Shown here in pieces: positions 1 through 11,413 of a stretch of 64,000 nt of DNA (position 1 is the stretch's first letter; every line of letters begins with the position of its first letter). Origin of the DNA: Rhinopomastus cyanomelas (taxonomy: Eukaryota > Chordata > Aves > Bucerotiformes > Rhinopomastidae); the NCBI GenBank assembly GCA_013400115.1, contig VXBP01008587.1:704784-768783 (forward strand), given 5' to 3'. Position numbers and translations under genes: made by a program. The notes beneath the pieces were generated by a model. The model worked only from the letters and a program-made list of their open reading frames with translations, had not been told where the DNA came from and ran no database searches.

Positions 1-1014
1 AGCTGTTGTACCTCGGCCATCTTGGGCTAGATCTGCTCCTGGCTACACAAAGAGGCTGGAAAACTGCCCCAAGTGCACAGCTGATGCTCTCCCAGCTGGA
101 GGGGTGGTGAGCAGAGCAAGCTGCTCTCTGGTGATCTCTGCTGTGCAATTCCCATCGGAGAGCTGCTGCTCTCCAGCTCCTTTTAAGCAGCCGCAGAACT
201 TCTAAGCATGCAGAAGACGGCGTGCTGAGAAGCCAAAAGCCTTTTTCATGACACAAAGCTACAGCAGTTGCTTTGTGAAGCAATATTTTATGAGAAGGGT
301 TCCCCTCCACTGCAGTTCTCAAAGCTGTAATGTGCATGCTGTTAAGACTTTCAGTTTTCCCTTCTGAATACCCTGTTTTTCCTGAAGTCATGCTCTTTCC
401 TGGACCTCCAGGTAATCCACCCACAGAGAGCGATGCCTGCTTTGCTCCCCTGGCTCCTACCACCTACTTTCTGTTTCTATAGCTCAGCACTGCTGACTCT
501 TGAGATTTTATCATGTCTCACAATAGTTTGTATTTTTGATCTAAATCTCCACTAAACTCAGCTAATTACAAGAAAAACCCCATCCCATTTGTTATGACAT
601 CAATACATAATCCTCACCGTTGCAGAGAAAGATCTGGGCCATGAAAACTTTAAAGCCAAAACCTAGATGAAATCCTTGAGAAATAATCTTAATTTCATGG
701 CTTTTAGGGCTGCCTCTCTAATTTGGGATTCTGGCTCGTAAGTTTTGACTGTTTATACAGTCTCATCAATCTGCTACCCATTTTCATGAGATGACAATGT
801 GTTATACTAGTTTACTTTGTGCTGAGCTCTTGCAGTGTGCATCACTCTCAGCAGGGTTCAGGATTAATAAAGCATAACAAGCCATATACCCATTTATCTA
901 CAGCCTGGGCAAAATGCAATTTCTTCTAGAATAACATCCATACCAAGTATATGGATCTAAAGAAGACTACATATAGAAGGAAATATCCACCCTGGCTTGG
1001 GTGGCTCTTGTGTT
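1..1014. other. single-copy non-coding DNA
   Basis: No repeat, RNA gene or convincing exon was seen. The sequence is moderately AT-rich with frequent stops in all frames. Confidence 0.6.
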
Positions 1015-1791
1015 CACAGAATCACAGAACATTAGGGGTTGGAAGGGACCTCGAAAGATCATCTAGTCCAACCCCCCACTGCAGCAGGATCACTTAGATC
1101 CAGTCACATAGGAACAAATCCAGGTGGGTTTTACGTGTCTCCAGAGAAGGAGACTCCACAATCCCCCTGGGCAGCTGCTTCCACTGCTCTTTCACCATCA
1201 CCATGAAGAAGTTATAGAATCATTCAGGTTGTAAAAGACCCTTGGGATTGTTGAGTTCAACCATTAATCCTACTCTACAAGGTCAATGGTTCCTTCTCAT
1301 ATTGATATGAAACCTCTTATGTTCCAGCTTACACCCTTTGTCCCTTGTCCTATCATTAGATGACACTCAGAAGAGCCTGGCTCCATCCTCTTGACACCCA
1401 CCCTTCACATTATTTATAGACATTAATGAGGTCACCCCTCAGTCCTCATTTGTCCAAGCTAAAGGACTGAGCTCCCTCATCCTTTCCTCATCAGGGAGAT
1501 GTTCCACTCCCTTCCTCATCTTCATGGCTCTGCACTGGACTTTCTCCAGCAGTTCCATGTCCTTCTTGAACTGAAGGGACCAGAACTGGACACAATACTC
1601 CAGATGTGGTCTCAGCAGGGCAGAGTAGATGGGGGAGGAGAACCTCTCTCGATCTGCTAACCACCCTGTTCTGATCTATCCCAGGATGCTGTTGGCCCTC
1701 TTGGCCACAAGAGCACATTGCTGGCTCGTGGTCATCCTGCTGGCCACCAGCACCCCGCAGGTCCCTTTCTCCTACACTGCTCTCCAACAGG
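1015..1791 (-). mobile_element. CR1 LINE, group A, split by a nested CR1
   Basis: Read on the minus strand, this holds the C-terminal part of the CR1 ORF2 protein followed by the 3'UTR, so it is a 5'-truncated non-LTR retrotransposon. Its 3' end is at 1015 (CACAGAATCACAGAACATTA) and its 5' end near 1791. About 700 bp belong to this element; 1214-1289 is foreign. The frame is broken by small indels. Its 5' boundary motif (CTGTTGGAGAGCAG on the minus strand) is the same as that of the copy at 60452. No function is expected now. Confidence 0.95.
1214..1289 (-). mobile_element. short CR1 3' end, group B, nested
   Basis: A tail of about 75 bp (ATAGAATCATTCAGGTTG onward, ending near TACTCTACAAGG) interrupts the group A copy at the point where other copies read GAAGAAGTTCCTTCTC. 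The host resumes at TCCTTCTC after it. The nesting shows that it arrived after its host or by a later rearrangement. Confidence 0.85.
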
Positions 1792-3030
1792 TAGTGAAAA
1801 TCTACGGGCAAACCATGGAGATGATTCCACTTAGGCAGTGGAACTAGACCTATAAATGCATAATGTACAGCGCAGGATGTCCTCTGCACGTGCTGCGTGT
1901 GTTAAATCTGAATCTCTGAAATGTATTTTACCAGAGGACACTGAAAATCTCACAAAGATCTGAAAGAACATGTGATCCTTCTCTACAAATACATTTGGGA
2001 CGTAAATAAAGGGAGGTTGAAAAGCTATTAAAAAATAAAGGATAACGTTGGCATGAGAACAAATGGTGCAAATGCACCATGAATAAATTGAAGCTGGAAA
2101 TTAGGAGGAAGCTTGTAGCCCTCAGAGCAGTAAGGGAGCTTTGTCTGTTTTTACTGAGATTATGCCACGCAGCCTTGAAAAGCCACATGCCCTATTTACC
2201 ATGAATCCAGCCTTTCAAGGGTCAAGAAGAACCATAAAAATCTCCAAAATCTCTACTCCAAAGCATAAAAGTGTCACAATTCTGAGAGCTAATATTTATC
2301 GTAGGACCTTTGCAGCTCGAAGTAAGAGTATGAAGTTCTTGTTTCTAGCCCTGCAGGGTTGAACGTTTTAAAAAAGTAGTTATTGCACATGTGTTTTGCA
2401 TAAAGTGCCTTTTAAATTCATCCCTCTGTATGGCTAAATATCACCTATTCTGGCCCTCCCTTCTGCTCTGCCACCACGTTGAGGGGAAATTCCAGTTCCA
2501 AGAGAAAGAAGGAAGTGTTTTTCACTTGCTTGAACGTGGATGCTGCTGTACTCTAATGTTAGTGAAGTTCAGACGTCACACTTGCCATTTTAAGAGGAAA
2601 ACTCTGACCATAATCCAAACTTGAGATCTCTAGGAATACTGTGTAAAACTGTGATTAAAATAAATAGAAGCTAGAAACTTCTCAATACAAGTGAACTATA
2701 GTCATGGTGTTGGAAACATGGTCTGATTCCATTTTTAGTAGGTTACAAGAGAATAACACGGAGGGCAGTTGTGGTTAGAGGTGTAAAATAATAACTCTGG
2801 GGTGATGCTTACTGACTTTTAATGATTTTTTTTTATGAAACAAGTTGAAACCTGCCTCAGTTTGCTAAACTAGTCAGTTTAAGCTTTATGTCTGGAAGAT
2901 CTCTGAAATTCATTCATTAAAAATAATGTTTATGTATCATAGGTGTCACATAGCTGTGGAGAATTAGAACATACCTCAGCAATTCTAAGAATAAACAATT
3001 TCAAATAGTATTGCTTAATGTGTAGCTTGT
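1792..3030. other. single-copy non-coding DNA
   Basis: No repeat family was recognised. There is a short T-run near 2825. Short open frames (73-86 codons) show no domain or codon pattern suggesting real genes. Confidence 0.55.
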
Positions 3031-3330
3031 TGGGCATCAGGAGGATGGGGCCAGGGTCTTCTTAGTGCCATCTAATGATAGGACAAGGGGCAATGGGTGT
3101 CAGCCGGAACAGAGGAGGTTCCATGTAAATATGAGAAGGAACTTCTTCACAGTGAGGGTGACAGAGCACTGGAACAGGCTGCCCAGGGTGGTTGTGGAGT
3201 CTCCTTCACTGGAGATGTTTAAAACCCACCTGGACATGTGACTGGATCTAGGTGATCCTGCTGTGATGGATTAGACTAGATGATGTTTCGAGGTCCCTTC
3301 CAATCCCTAATGTTCTGTGATTCTGTGATG
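3031..3330 (+). mobile_element. CR1 LINE 3' fragment, group A
   Basis: About 300 bp runs from the CAGGAGGATGG-type segment of ORF2 to the tail TTCTGTGATTCTGTGATG. It is 5'-truncated. The usual GTGTTCCTGTGTGACTTGG segment is shortened and altered around 3235-3250, so this copy is somewhat degraded. Confidence 0.95.
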
Positions 3331-3894
3331 TGCTTCTACCCTTTTTTCATCCCTTCCCTAAGCTAGATGTTCTGCCTGTTCAGAGGCCACCATTTGCACT
3401 GGCTGAACTTTGTAAGTTGTGCATTAGAAAGCTGCCTTAGTTCCACCTTAAAGTTAACTCACTTCTGTCTTTACTGCCCTAATTTTCACACTCACATAAC
3501 AGTGGTGTCTGCTGCACCTGACTTGCCTAATTACCTCTGGAAAGCAGCACAAGGAACTCCAGCGCTCCTTCCTTGCTTCCTTGCTGACTCCTTTGTTCGT
3601 GTCGTACTCATCTGCTGGCTCTGAAAATTCATGTTCAGACTTAGCTACGTATCCAGCTCACTTTGTTTTTATTTATCTACCACCTAGCAACATTTTCTTC
3701 ACACAGGATCCACAATGACTGCACGTCACTCAAAGGCACGTTGTTGTGTAAGCGTTTGTAGCAACTGCCTCTCTTCTTTCCTGAAGTTGTTTGTCTCACT
3801 GAGCTTTCCCTGAAGAAGAAAGACGGGTTGTAATCTTCTGAGAGAGGTCACTTCTATTCTTCTGGAGAACATCTTTCGAGATGTTTCTTGTAAA
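3331..3894. other. single-copy non-coding DNA
   Basis: This lies between two plus-strand CR1 copies. An open frame of 85 codons (3367-3624) is present but has no recognisable domain and is probably chance. Confidence 0.5.
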
Positions 3895-4329
3895 AGAGCC
3901 ACAAAGATGATGAAGGGAGTAGAACACTTCCCTGAGGAGGAAAGGCTGAGGGAGCTGGGTCTCTTGAGCTTGGAAAAGAGGAGACTGAGGGGTGACCTCT
4001 TTAATGTTTATAAATATGGAAAAGGCAAGTGTCAGGAGGATGGAGCCAGGCTCTGCTCAGTGTCCTCTACTGGTAGGACAAGGGACAATGGTGTAAGCTG
4101 GAACAGAGGACATTCCACAAAAATATGAGAAGGACTTCTTTACTATGAGGGTGACAGCACTGGGACAGGCTGCCCAGGGGGGTTGTGGAGTCTCCTTCAC
4201 TGGAGATGTTTAAGACCCTCCTGGATGTGTTCCTGTGTGACTTGGTCTAGGTCATGCTGCTCTGGCAGGGGGTTTGGACTGGATGATCTTTGGAGGTCCC
4301 TTCCAATCCCTAAAGTTCTGTGATTCTGA
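3895..4329 (+). mobile_element. CR1 LINE 3' fragment, group A
   Basis: About 435 bp begins at AGCCACAAAGATGATGAAGG and ends in TTCTGTGATTCTGAG. It includes the ORF2 C-terminus (a 73-codon open remnant at 3907-4128) and the 3'UTR. Frameshifts lie near 4130 and 4155. There is no intact protein. Confidence 0.96.
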
Positions 4330-4926
4330 GATTTTCACTAATTCTCAGTAAAGGTAAGAAATTCCACTTTCCAGCATCATTGGATTGTGTGAGACTTTGA
4401 GGCTTCATCTCCAGCCTTTCTTATAAGAGAAAGCTTAAATACATGAGCAAAATGTGCCTTGAAGGCTGAGCCTCCCCCCACAACACAGGTAAATTGAAAA
4501 AAGAGCCTGAAATATGTTTCATCTCTACATATCTTTGATATTAGGGCCAAGTTAGTAATTATTAGCAAGTATGAAAGTTTTGAGTATTTATGGCACCAAG
4601 ACATCCTAGTCCAGAAGTAAATATTTTGTTTACACCTAACTTCAAAGGACTCTAATACAGACATCTGCATGGCTCTCTAGTCTCTTTATTGTCAGGGTAG
4701 AGAAACAAACATCTGCAGTTCACCTAGTGCCTTTCACACACACAGCAGGGTGAGATCAAACATCCTGTCCACTGCTTGTTCTGTTGCACTAACCATAAGA
4801 AACCTTCCAGTGACTGAAACACATCTGACTTGGGGTAAATCACCTTCCCTACCTTTATGGGCTGAGACCTTGCTGAGACAACAGTATTCAGCTGTGGTAC
4901 TTGGTAATCTGTGCTTTTCAGAATGA
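4330..4926. other. single-copy non-coding DNA
   Basis: No repeats were seen apart from a short CA run near 4735-4745. A 97-codon minus-strand open frame (4377-4670) has no recognisable features. Confidence 0.5.
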
Positions 4927-5208
4927 GATCATAGAATCATTAGGGATTGGAAGGGACCTTGAAAGATCAGCTAGTCCAATCCTCCCGACAGAGCAGGATC
5001 ACCTAGACCAAGTCACACAGGAACACAGGCAGGTGGGTCTTAAACCTCTCCAGAGAAGGAGACTCCACGACCAACTTGGGCAGCTTCCATCACCCTCACA
5101 GTGAAGAAGTTCCTTCTGATACTTATATGGAACCTCCTATGTTCCAGCTCACACCCACTGCCTCTTTTCCTATCAACACTGAGAAGAGCCTGGCTCCATC
5201 CTCTGAAA
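4927..5208 (-). mobile_element. CR1 LINE 3' fragment, group A
   Basis: The 3' end is at 4927 (GATCATAGAATCATTAGGG). The copy extends about 280 bp into ORF2. A short deletion near 5083-5090 removes the CTGTTCCAGTGCTCT part seen in its relatives, and another occurs in the TCCTATCACTAGATGAC segment. It is 5'-truncated. Confidence 0.95.
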
Positions 5209-6104
5209 TCCTGTGTGCATAGACCCAGCAATCCACACAGCAAGAGACTTTTGTCATGAAGTGGGAGATGAAGAGGACACCAAACAAAATATTTGTTAAT
5301 GGAAAAGAGGAGAGGGAGAAGGGGATTGTTTAGCTCTTCAAGGACTTATGTGTGAGTTCAGGCTCACTGACAGCTCCTCCACAGTGCAGGGCAACACTGA
5401 GCTCTCTGGTTAGTGTTCCTGTTGAGCTAGATCCTGCTTTGTGTCAGGTATCTTTCTTTCAGGCTTAATGGGTGGAAGATGAGGTGAGAAGAGAGGCAAG
5501 GGAAGCCTCCAGACAGGCAAGGAGCAGGGCTCAGCAGTGCTACAGCTATACCACCACACAGCTTAGCTCCCCGAGGTGTTCCTGAGCTTGGATCCTGATT
5601 CTCCACTGACATAAAACCACAGTACTGCTCTGGGATGACTCCTCCAGAGGCAGTGTAACTGCATTAAATGGCAGTGAGCTTGGATGCATCCAGTGTCCTC
5701 TGTATCCTTGCACACTGTCCACCTGCAGTCACCCCACACCAGGGAGTATGCAGCATGGACTCTTCACTTTGTGGTATAAAAACACCCCTTAGCTGGGCTA
5801 CAGCCCTCCCAACACACCGTGCAGCTGAGCTCAAACACGCAGAAAAGAGTGTTTGTAAGTTGAAGCCATAGAGGCATCTTGGAGGAGAGCTGGAGCCTTG
5901 CTCTGTGTAGTATGTGCTCTGGCTGATCCATCTGCCAAAAGGACTCTGCATTTTTCAGGGTCAGGGTTTGCAAACCTCCAGTTCTACTGCACTCTGCTGT
6001 TGTAGTCACTGTGTTGCCCTGGTCTGGCTTCATTATCCTGTCTTGCAGATACAGTACCAGTCTCAGGACTGGTTTGGGGCTCTTTCATCTTTGTAAACAC
6101 CCCT
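5209..6104. other. single-copy non-coding DNA
   Basis: No repeats were recognised. Overlapping short open frames on both strands (for example 5664-5951 minus and 5764-6033 minus) lie in different frames without domain features, so I do not call genes. Confidence 0.5.
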
Positions 6105-6500
6105 TTAGTCACGGTCGTCCTCGTGGTCTATAAATAAGTCATTGATCCGCACGGGAGCTCCGCCGCTACTCCACACACGCAGAGCTAATGAAATCCAGCC
6201 CAGATGAACTAGGTGTGGGCAGAACCCCTGTGCCCCAGCCGTGGCCACGCTGTTGCCACAGCTACCCAGCCAGCCTGCAAGCTGTTTCTATTTGCATTGC
6301 AGCCTGCTGTGCTGATTTTCCTCAAATCATTTGCAAACTGTCTTTCTCTCGTGCCCCAACGCTCGATCGACGCTTGGGATCTAGAAGGGGCTTCAGTATA
6401 AAATTGCTGTGACAAAGGCACACGAAACACCGCTGCCAACAGCAGCTGAGGGAGTTTTGCAAGATGCAGAGAGACTTTGAACTGCATCAACTCAGTCGAA
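6105..6500. promoter_or_regulatory. CpG-rich patch with a TATA-like box
   Basis: By my count about 18 CpG fall in roughly 390 bp, far denser than the flanks. TATAAATA is at 6129-6136 on the plus strand, and an initiator-like CTACTCC at 6166-6172 lies about 39 bp from it, longer than the usual spacing near 30. An ATG at 6188 opens a 74-codon frame with no recognised domain. This could be a small promoter, an orphan CpG patch or chance. Confidence 0.25.
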
Positions 6501-7209
6501 CACATGGTTCTTCTCATTTCTGAAACCAGGGGATGTTGTACTTGCCTTTGAGCAGCAAGTGTTTGTCTTTATAAGTAGCTTTAATGAAGTCGGTGAGACC
6601 ACTTATATCAGTAAGCACTTCTAAACTGGAGATTAGAACTTGGAGACATTGTGTCATTGACTTTTTTTTAATTGAAAAGTGGTTTTTCACCACAAAAACA
6701 ATTTTTAGGCAGACTGTTCTGGCTGACATTTTCTAGTCCTTATTTTTTTTTTTTCCTTTTTAATGGGAAATCTACAAATGAAAGCTTTTCCCTAGTGACC
6801 TTTGGGGACTTTCAAAAGAAAACAAGCTTTTTTCCTCTTGAAATGATGTTTCAAAAATACTTTTTAGCTTTAGAGTTCCTTGAAGAAGCAAACAAATGAA
6901 AAATGTATTAAAGGCATTGGAAAGAAATGCTCTGTAATCAGAGATTTTCAGCTGGATTTGAAGGACTGGGCTCTACTCTTTGGGATGAACCCGGTTCCTC
7001 TATGGGGCACATTTACATGCATTAATCTAGACAACTGCTAGACATCCCTTCTCAGCAATTATGTGGTGAGCATGTCCCATGTAAATGCCCACAGGAAAGC
7101 ACCGGCTCTGGATTTATCCTACCTCAGTTTAAGCAATTATGCATCAAGGTAGTTGAGATGGGTTGACCAGGTCGGTTCAGCTGGGTGCGCAATCAATCAA
7201 TCATCATCA
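6501..7209. other. single-copy non-coding DNA
   Basis: AT-rich, with T-runs near 6661-6671 and 6745-6760. A short AATC/ATC repetition (about 7190-7210) directly precedes the next CR1 tail and may be its degenerated terminal repeat. Confidence 0.5.
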
Positions 7210-7284
7210 TAGAGTCATAGAATCATTAGGGATTGGAAGGGACCTCGAAAGACCATCTAGTCCAATCCCCCTGCCACAGCAGAG
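7210..7284 (-). mobile_element. CR1 3' tail only, group A
   Basis: About 75 bp of the CR1 3'UTR, from AGAGTCATAGAATCATTAGG to CTGCCACAGCAGAGGG. It is severely 5'-truncated and has no coding part. Confidence 0.92.
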
Positions 7285-8216
7285 GGTAGGAACTTCTGTA
7301 GTGGTCTTTATCCCCATATCTCACCTCCACTAGTGGCCAGCAAGGACTGGCTCTGTCTACCTTGTGCAGGCAGGATGTGTTTCCTAAGCCAGAGGAGACG
7401 TCTTTGTGTTTAATAGCCCTCACAATGTTTGCATATCAGCGTTCAACCAATCTTGTGTGAACAAATTTAAGATCCCACATCCAAAGCATCTTGTGGGAAG
7501 GGCTTCCACAGCTTCACTCTATAGAATGGAAAGAAAAGGGAGGGAGTCTCTTGACCTGGTAGAATGCAAAGGAAAACAGGGACTGTGATACAAACCGTGG
7601 TTGCTCGGGAAGCAGTGCGTTGATGGAACGGACTAAACCTTTAGGCTGTGCACATCTCATAAACACGTGATGTAAAAAGCTTGATGCTCAGTCTTTTTTC
7701 CTACTCTGATTCTTGGCAGCAGATCAGTTCCTAAATCATTACAAAGTACGTGCAATACATAATCCCATAAAGTATGCAGCCTATTCAATTCATCTGCTTG
7801 TTTCCATACCTGTAAACCACCTTGACGCCAGTGCCGTTTGCCAAGTTTGGGCCAGGGAGGAAGAGAAGTGGTTCAAGGTCCTTTTCCAGACCTTTCCTGC
7901 CAGGCTACTCTTCGACGCAGGCTGTGGCCACCCTGCGTATTCTTATCACACATCCTTTATTGGACTCCGCGGCTTGGGAGGGTCAGAGTTTGTTCTTGCT
8001 GAACAGGACACATTATGCTCCTTATCTGCTAGAACTTCATTCTTTCTTTGTAGAGAAATGTATTTTTCTATTGTATCCATGGGAACTACCTTCAGCAAGG
8101 GTGGGTGTCCAAACAGAAGGTTCAGCTCTGCCCCCACTTCCTCCCCCCCTGCTCTGAATGAATTCCTATCTACATAAATCTTGTCTCCACAGGTGTTGAG
8201 ACAGGCAGTTCTCACA
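7285..8216. other. single-copy DNA with a long open frame
   Basis: From 7713 to 8177 the plus strand is open for 154 codons. A pyrimidine-rich run ending in TTCTTGGCAG just before it resembles a splice acceptor. A second frame is open for 111 codons in the same stretch, which argues that the openness reflects composition. No domain was recognised, and it may be chance. Confidence 0.2.
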
Positions 8217-8262
8217 TGAGAAAAAAAAGAGAGAGAGAGAGAGAAGGGAAAAAAAGAAAACA
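8217..8262 (+). repeat. purine tract with (GA)n core
   Basis: About 45 bases are almost entirely A and G, with a GAGAGA core at about 8229-8244. It is a simple-sequence tract. Confidence 0.85.
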
Positions 8263-8660
8263 AAATGATGACAAACGAGTTTACCTAGTAACAGTTTGGA
8301 AACACCAGCTCCTACCTCCACCTACCTATAAAAGGAAATGTGTGTTGTTTTTCTTTCTCTAATCACAAGGCTTTGACGAAGGCACTGTACGAGGATACTC
8401 AGAGTTATTCACCCACTCTGAGTCCCCAGGTCTGGGCTAGGTGCGTGCTTGAACGTCTTGGCCATGGAAACCCCAGAAGCTGCTGTTACAGCGCAAACCC
8501 CTTTCTTCACCATGACACACATAATCCTTTATCTCTGGCAAAGCTGCTGAGGTTTTGCCAAGGGCATGTTTGGTGATGTGTGGAATCTGAGGCTGCTGCA
8601 TGACATCGCTGTGGAAGGTGCACAGATACCATGGGTGATGGCAGTGATATACGTGCCTAG
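8263..8660. other. single-copy non-coding DNA
   Basis: No repeat or convincing gene was seen. A 78-codon open frame (8340-8576) lacks recognisable features. Confidence 0.45.
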
Positions 8661-8691
8661 ATAGATGGGTGGATGGATGGATGGATGGATG
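8661..8691 (+). repeat. (GGAT)n microsatellite
   Basis: About six GGAT units follow an ATAGATGG lead-in. It is a short tetranucleotide repeat and likely to vary in length. Confidence 0.9.
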
Positions 8692-10028
8692 TTTTCTTTA
8701 CCCACTCGCCAGCATTTTGATTCAACTAGTTCGACTTGATTTTCCAGATTATTTAAGTGAGGAGGCTCAAATCCATCAGTGTGAGAAATCCTGGCAAGCA
8801 GTCAAGCCCCCTGCAATTCTCCCCCACTTCCATCTCAAAATTAAAGGTAAACACGGAGCAGTTCTCATTTAAATATGCAGCAGCATCTGATACAGCCTTG
8901 AGTTTTTGGGGATTTTTTTAGTTGCTGTGGAACAAAAACAACAGTTGAAGGAACTGCAGTCAGTAGAAAGGTTTCTCTGGCAAGGAGGCCAAACTAAATA
9001 ATGACACCCAAAGCAAAAACATGCTCCACTGAAACTAAACTTTAGTCAGTTCACTCTCCGAAACAAAGGATTTTTTGTAATTTCAGAAGTGAACATTGTA
9101 CTTTGCTCTGGCAGGCAGTTGTGTGTTTTTGAATGATCTGATTATGTCTAAATCCCAATTTAGCATGCCTTTCAGCACCTAAATCCTGCGAGTGGTTTGA
9201 AAACAGTCATGAAGTTTTCTATAGACTGCAGCTGCCCTTCTCTTCCTCTCTCTGCAATGTGAGATTCAGCGACAGTGTTTTGATGTAGCTCATTTGTTGG
9301 TGTGTGTTTTCCTTCCTCTCTTCTGGTTGCTTTGTAAACGTTTATGAAAGATACGAGGTCTGTTTCACATTCACACAGTGATTCAGTGCTTTTCCCTTCA
9401 TTTCTGTCCTCTGCAGTTGCTTTCATGTTGTGCTCTCAGGCTTTTGATGGAACCTGTACTTCTTGGGAACTGGGGTCAGTGATGCAGTCTGAGCTTTAGC
9501 CTGACTTCAGAGGTTGCTCACTCTTGGGATGAGGTCTTGGAGTCTTGGAGCCTCTTGGAGAGGCTCCACTTGGAGCCTCTATAACCTGAGTGCAGCTTGC
9601 AGGATCAGCTAGACTTCACTCCTGGCTGTGCTCTGTGTCCTTGTCTCCGTGTCTTTACGATTTGTAAAACATCTTTAGTCTCTGTTTGCAGGATCATACA
9701 TCTCCTTTACACTGGCCCGAAGGGATACTGTAAATCTATCCCTCTCACAATGATTTAAAATGCTGCAGGTGAAACTGCCTCCCCTTTGCCTTCTCCCAGG
9801 CTCTCTGCAGGGGCTGGATGTCTGAGCACAGGGAGGCCAAGGCAAGAACCTAAGGGGAACATCTCATGGTTGCCCTGTATGGCTGGGCACAGCTGCATTT
9901 CTTCTGTGTCAAGCACTTCCTACTGTTAGCAGAGCTTTTTCTGCTAAGGGAACCATTCTGAGACACCAGGTGTTCCAAAGGGCTCTGTAGAAACACCTTA
10001 ACAGATCTGAATAGCTATTTAAAAAGAA
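8692..10028. other. single-copy non-coding DNA with a small hairpin
   Basis: No gene or dispersed repeat was recognised. At 9546-9568 there is a perfect inverted repeat with 9-bp arms (TGGAGCCTC/GAGGCTCCA) and a 5-base loop. It sits inside several repeats of CTTGGAG at about 9535-9580. Confidence 0.5.
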
Positions 10029-10106
10029 GTCATAGAATCATAGAATCATCATGGCTGGAAAGGACCTCCAGGGTCATCGAGTCCAACCTTTTCTCCTAGT
10101 GTCCTA
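10029..10106 (-). mobile_element. CR1 3' tail only, group C
   Basis: Starts with two copies of the 8-bp repeat (CATAGAATCATAGAATCAT), then GGCTGGAAAGGACCTCCAGG. Only the last 80 bp or so of the element remain. Two similar short tails occur at 55564 and 57137. Confidence 0.88.
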
Positions 10107-10928
10107 CAGCATCAACAAGAATTACTTATTTTTTAACACATACTCATTTTTTAACACAAGCTGCTGTCCTCTAGAATCTATGGATTTGGTTTTGCTTCTT
10201 TAAAAATAAGTGCCTCTTTATTACTATCATTATTAGCAACAGAAGAGCAAACTTTAATTCCTAAAAGTATGAAGGTAGGAAAAAAAACCCTGGAAAACTT
10301 TTCCCAGCAAAGTTTTCCTTTGACTGAATATTTTCAGCTGAAAGTGTTGAAAGTTTGTACTCAACTCTATCCCTCTACTCAAAAATCAAAACCTAAGTTA
10401 CTGGGAATAGTTTTCTAAAAGTTATGTTTTCTTCTGCTCAGCTGAGAAATCACTGGTAACACCCTGAGCCCTTTTATTTCTTCTCAGTAATCCCCTACAC
10501 ACGAAGCAGTGTAACCACATTCCAACACAGACATGCTTATTAAAAGCTCAGTGTCCCGTGTATTTTAAGCAGAAGAGGTTTCAGTTTAAGAAATAATGGA
10601 ACATGTTAAAGGAAATGTTGTTCTGATCGTTGCCCAAGCAGTGCACGTCATGAATTTTACAACCAGGTGCTGAAAATGAACTTCCTTTTAATTTTTAGGG
10701 CTATTTGGCCCCGCTCAATAAGGAAATGCTGTGATCAATACTCAAAGTCTTTCTGCACAGGGAAAATCCAGCTCCTGGTGAACTTAGTGGTGGAAAGTTT
10801 GGGTTTCACTTGGTGACTTAGCATCTTGCATAAAATCCCCCTTCTGCCTGCAGAGCACAGATATCTGAAAAAAAACCCCAATAAAATGCCTTTTATTTCA
10901 GTAGCACAAGTAAGCTGCCCCACTCTTT
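10107..10928. other. single-copy non-coding DNA
   Basis: AT-rich, with no repeat or gene recognised. Overlapping 76-80 codon frames on opposite strands (10735-11056) run partly into the next CR1 copy and are not genes. Confidence 0.5.
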
Positions 10929-11413
10929 TCACAGAATCTTTCAGGTTGGAAAAGATCCCCGGGATCATCGAGTCCAACCATCGACCCTACTCTACAAGTT
11001 CACCCCTAAACCAGATCCCCCAACACCACATCCAAGAGTCTTTTAAACTCATCTAGAGATGGTGACTCAGCCACCTCCCTGGGCAGCCCATTCCAGTGCC
11101 TGACCACTCTCTCTGTGAAAAATTTCTTCCTGATGCCTAATCTAACCCTCCCCTGTTGAAGCCTGAAGCCTTTCCCTCTGGTTCTGTTACTAATTCCCTG
11201 TGAGAAGAGACCAGCACCAACATCTCTACAATGTCCTTTCATGTAGGTGTAGAGAGAGATGAGGTCTCCCTTTAGCTTCTTCTTCCTCAAACTAAACAGC
11301 TCCAAATTTCTCAATCTCTCCTCATTAGATTTAGTCTCCAGGCCCTTCCCCAGCTTTGTCACCCTCCTCCCACTCGCTCCAGCCCCTCGATGTCTCCCCT
11401 GTACTGAGTTGCC
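10929..11413 (-). mobile_element. CR1 LINE 3' fragment, group B
   Basis: About 485 bp with its 3' end at 10929 (TCACAGAATCTTTCAGGTTG). A frame of 148 codons (11006-11452, running past the element) is open and ends in the DLV-stop typical of the CR1 ORF2 C-terminus. This is one of the best preserved group B copies here. It is the reference for the internal deletion seen in the copy at 51646. Confidence 0.95.

Noticed and set aside
1491..1889. 132-codon minus-strand frame
   Set aside because: Mostly CR1 ORF2 sequence read in part out of its frame, with extension into flanking DNA.
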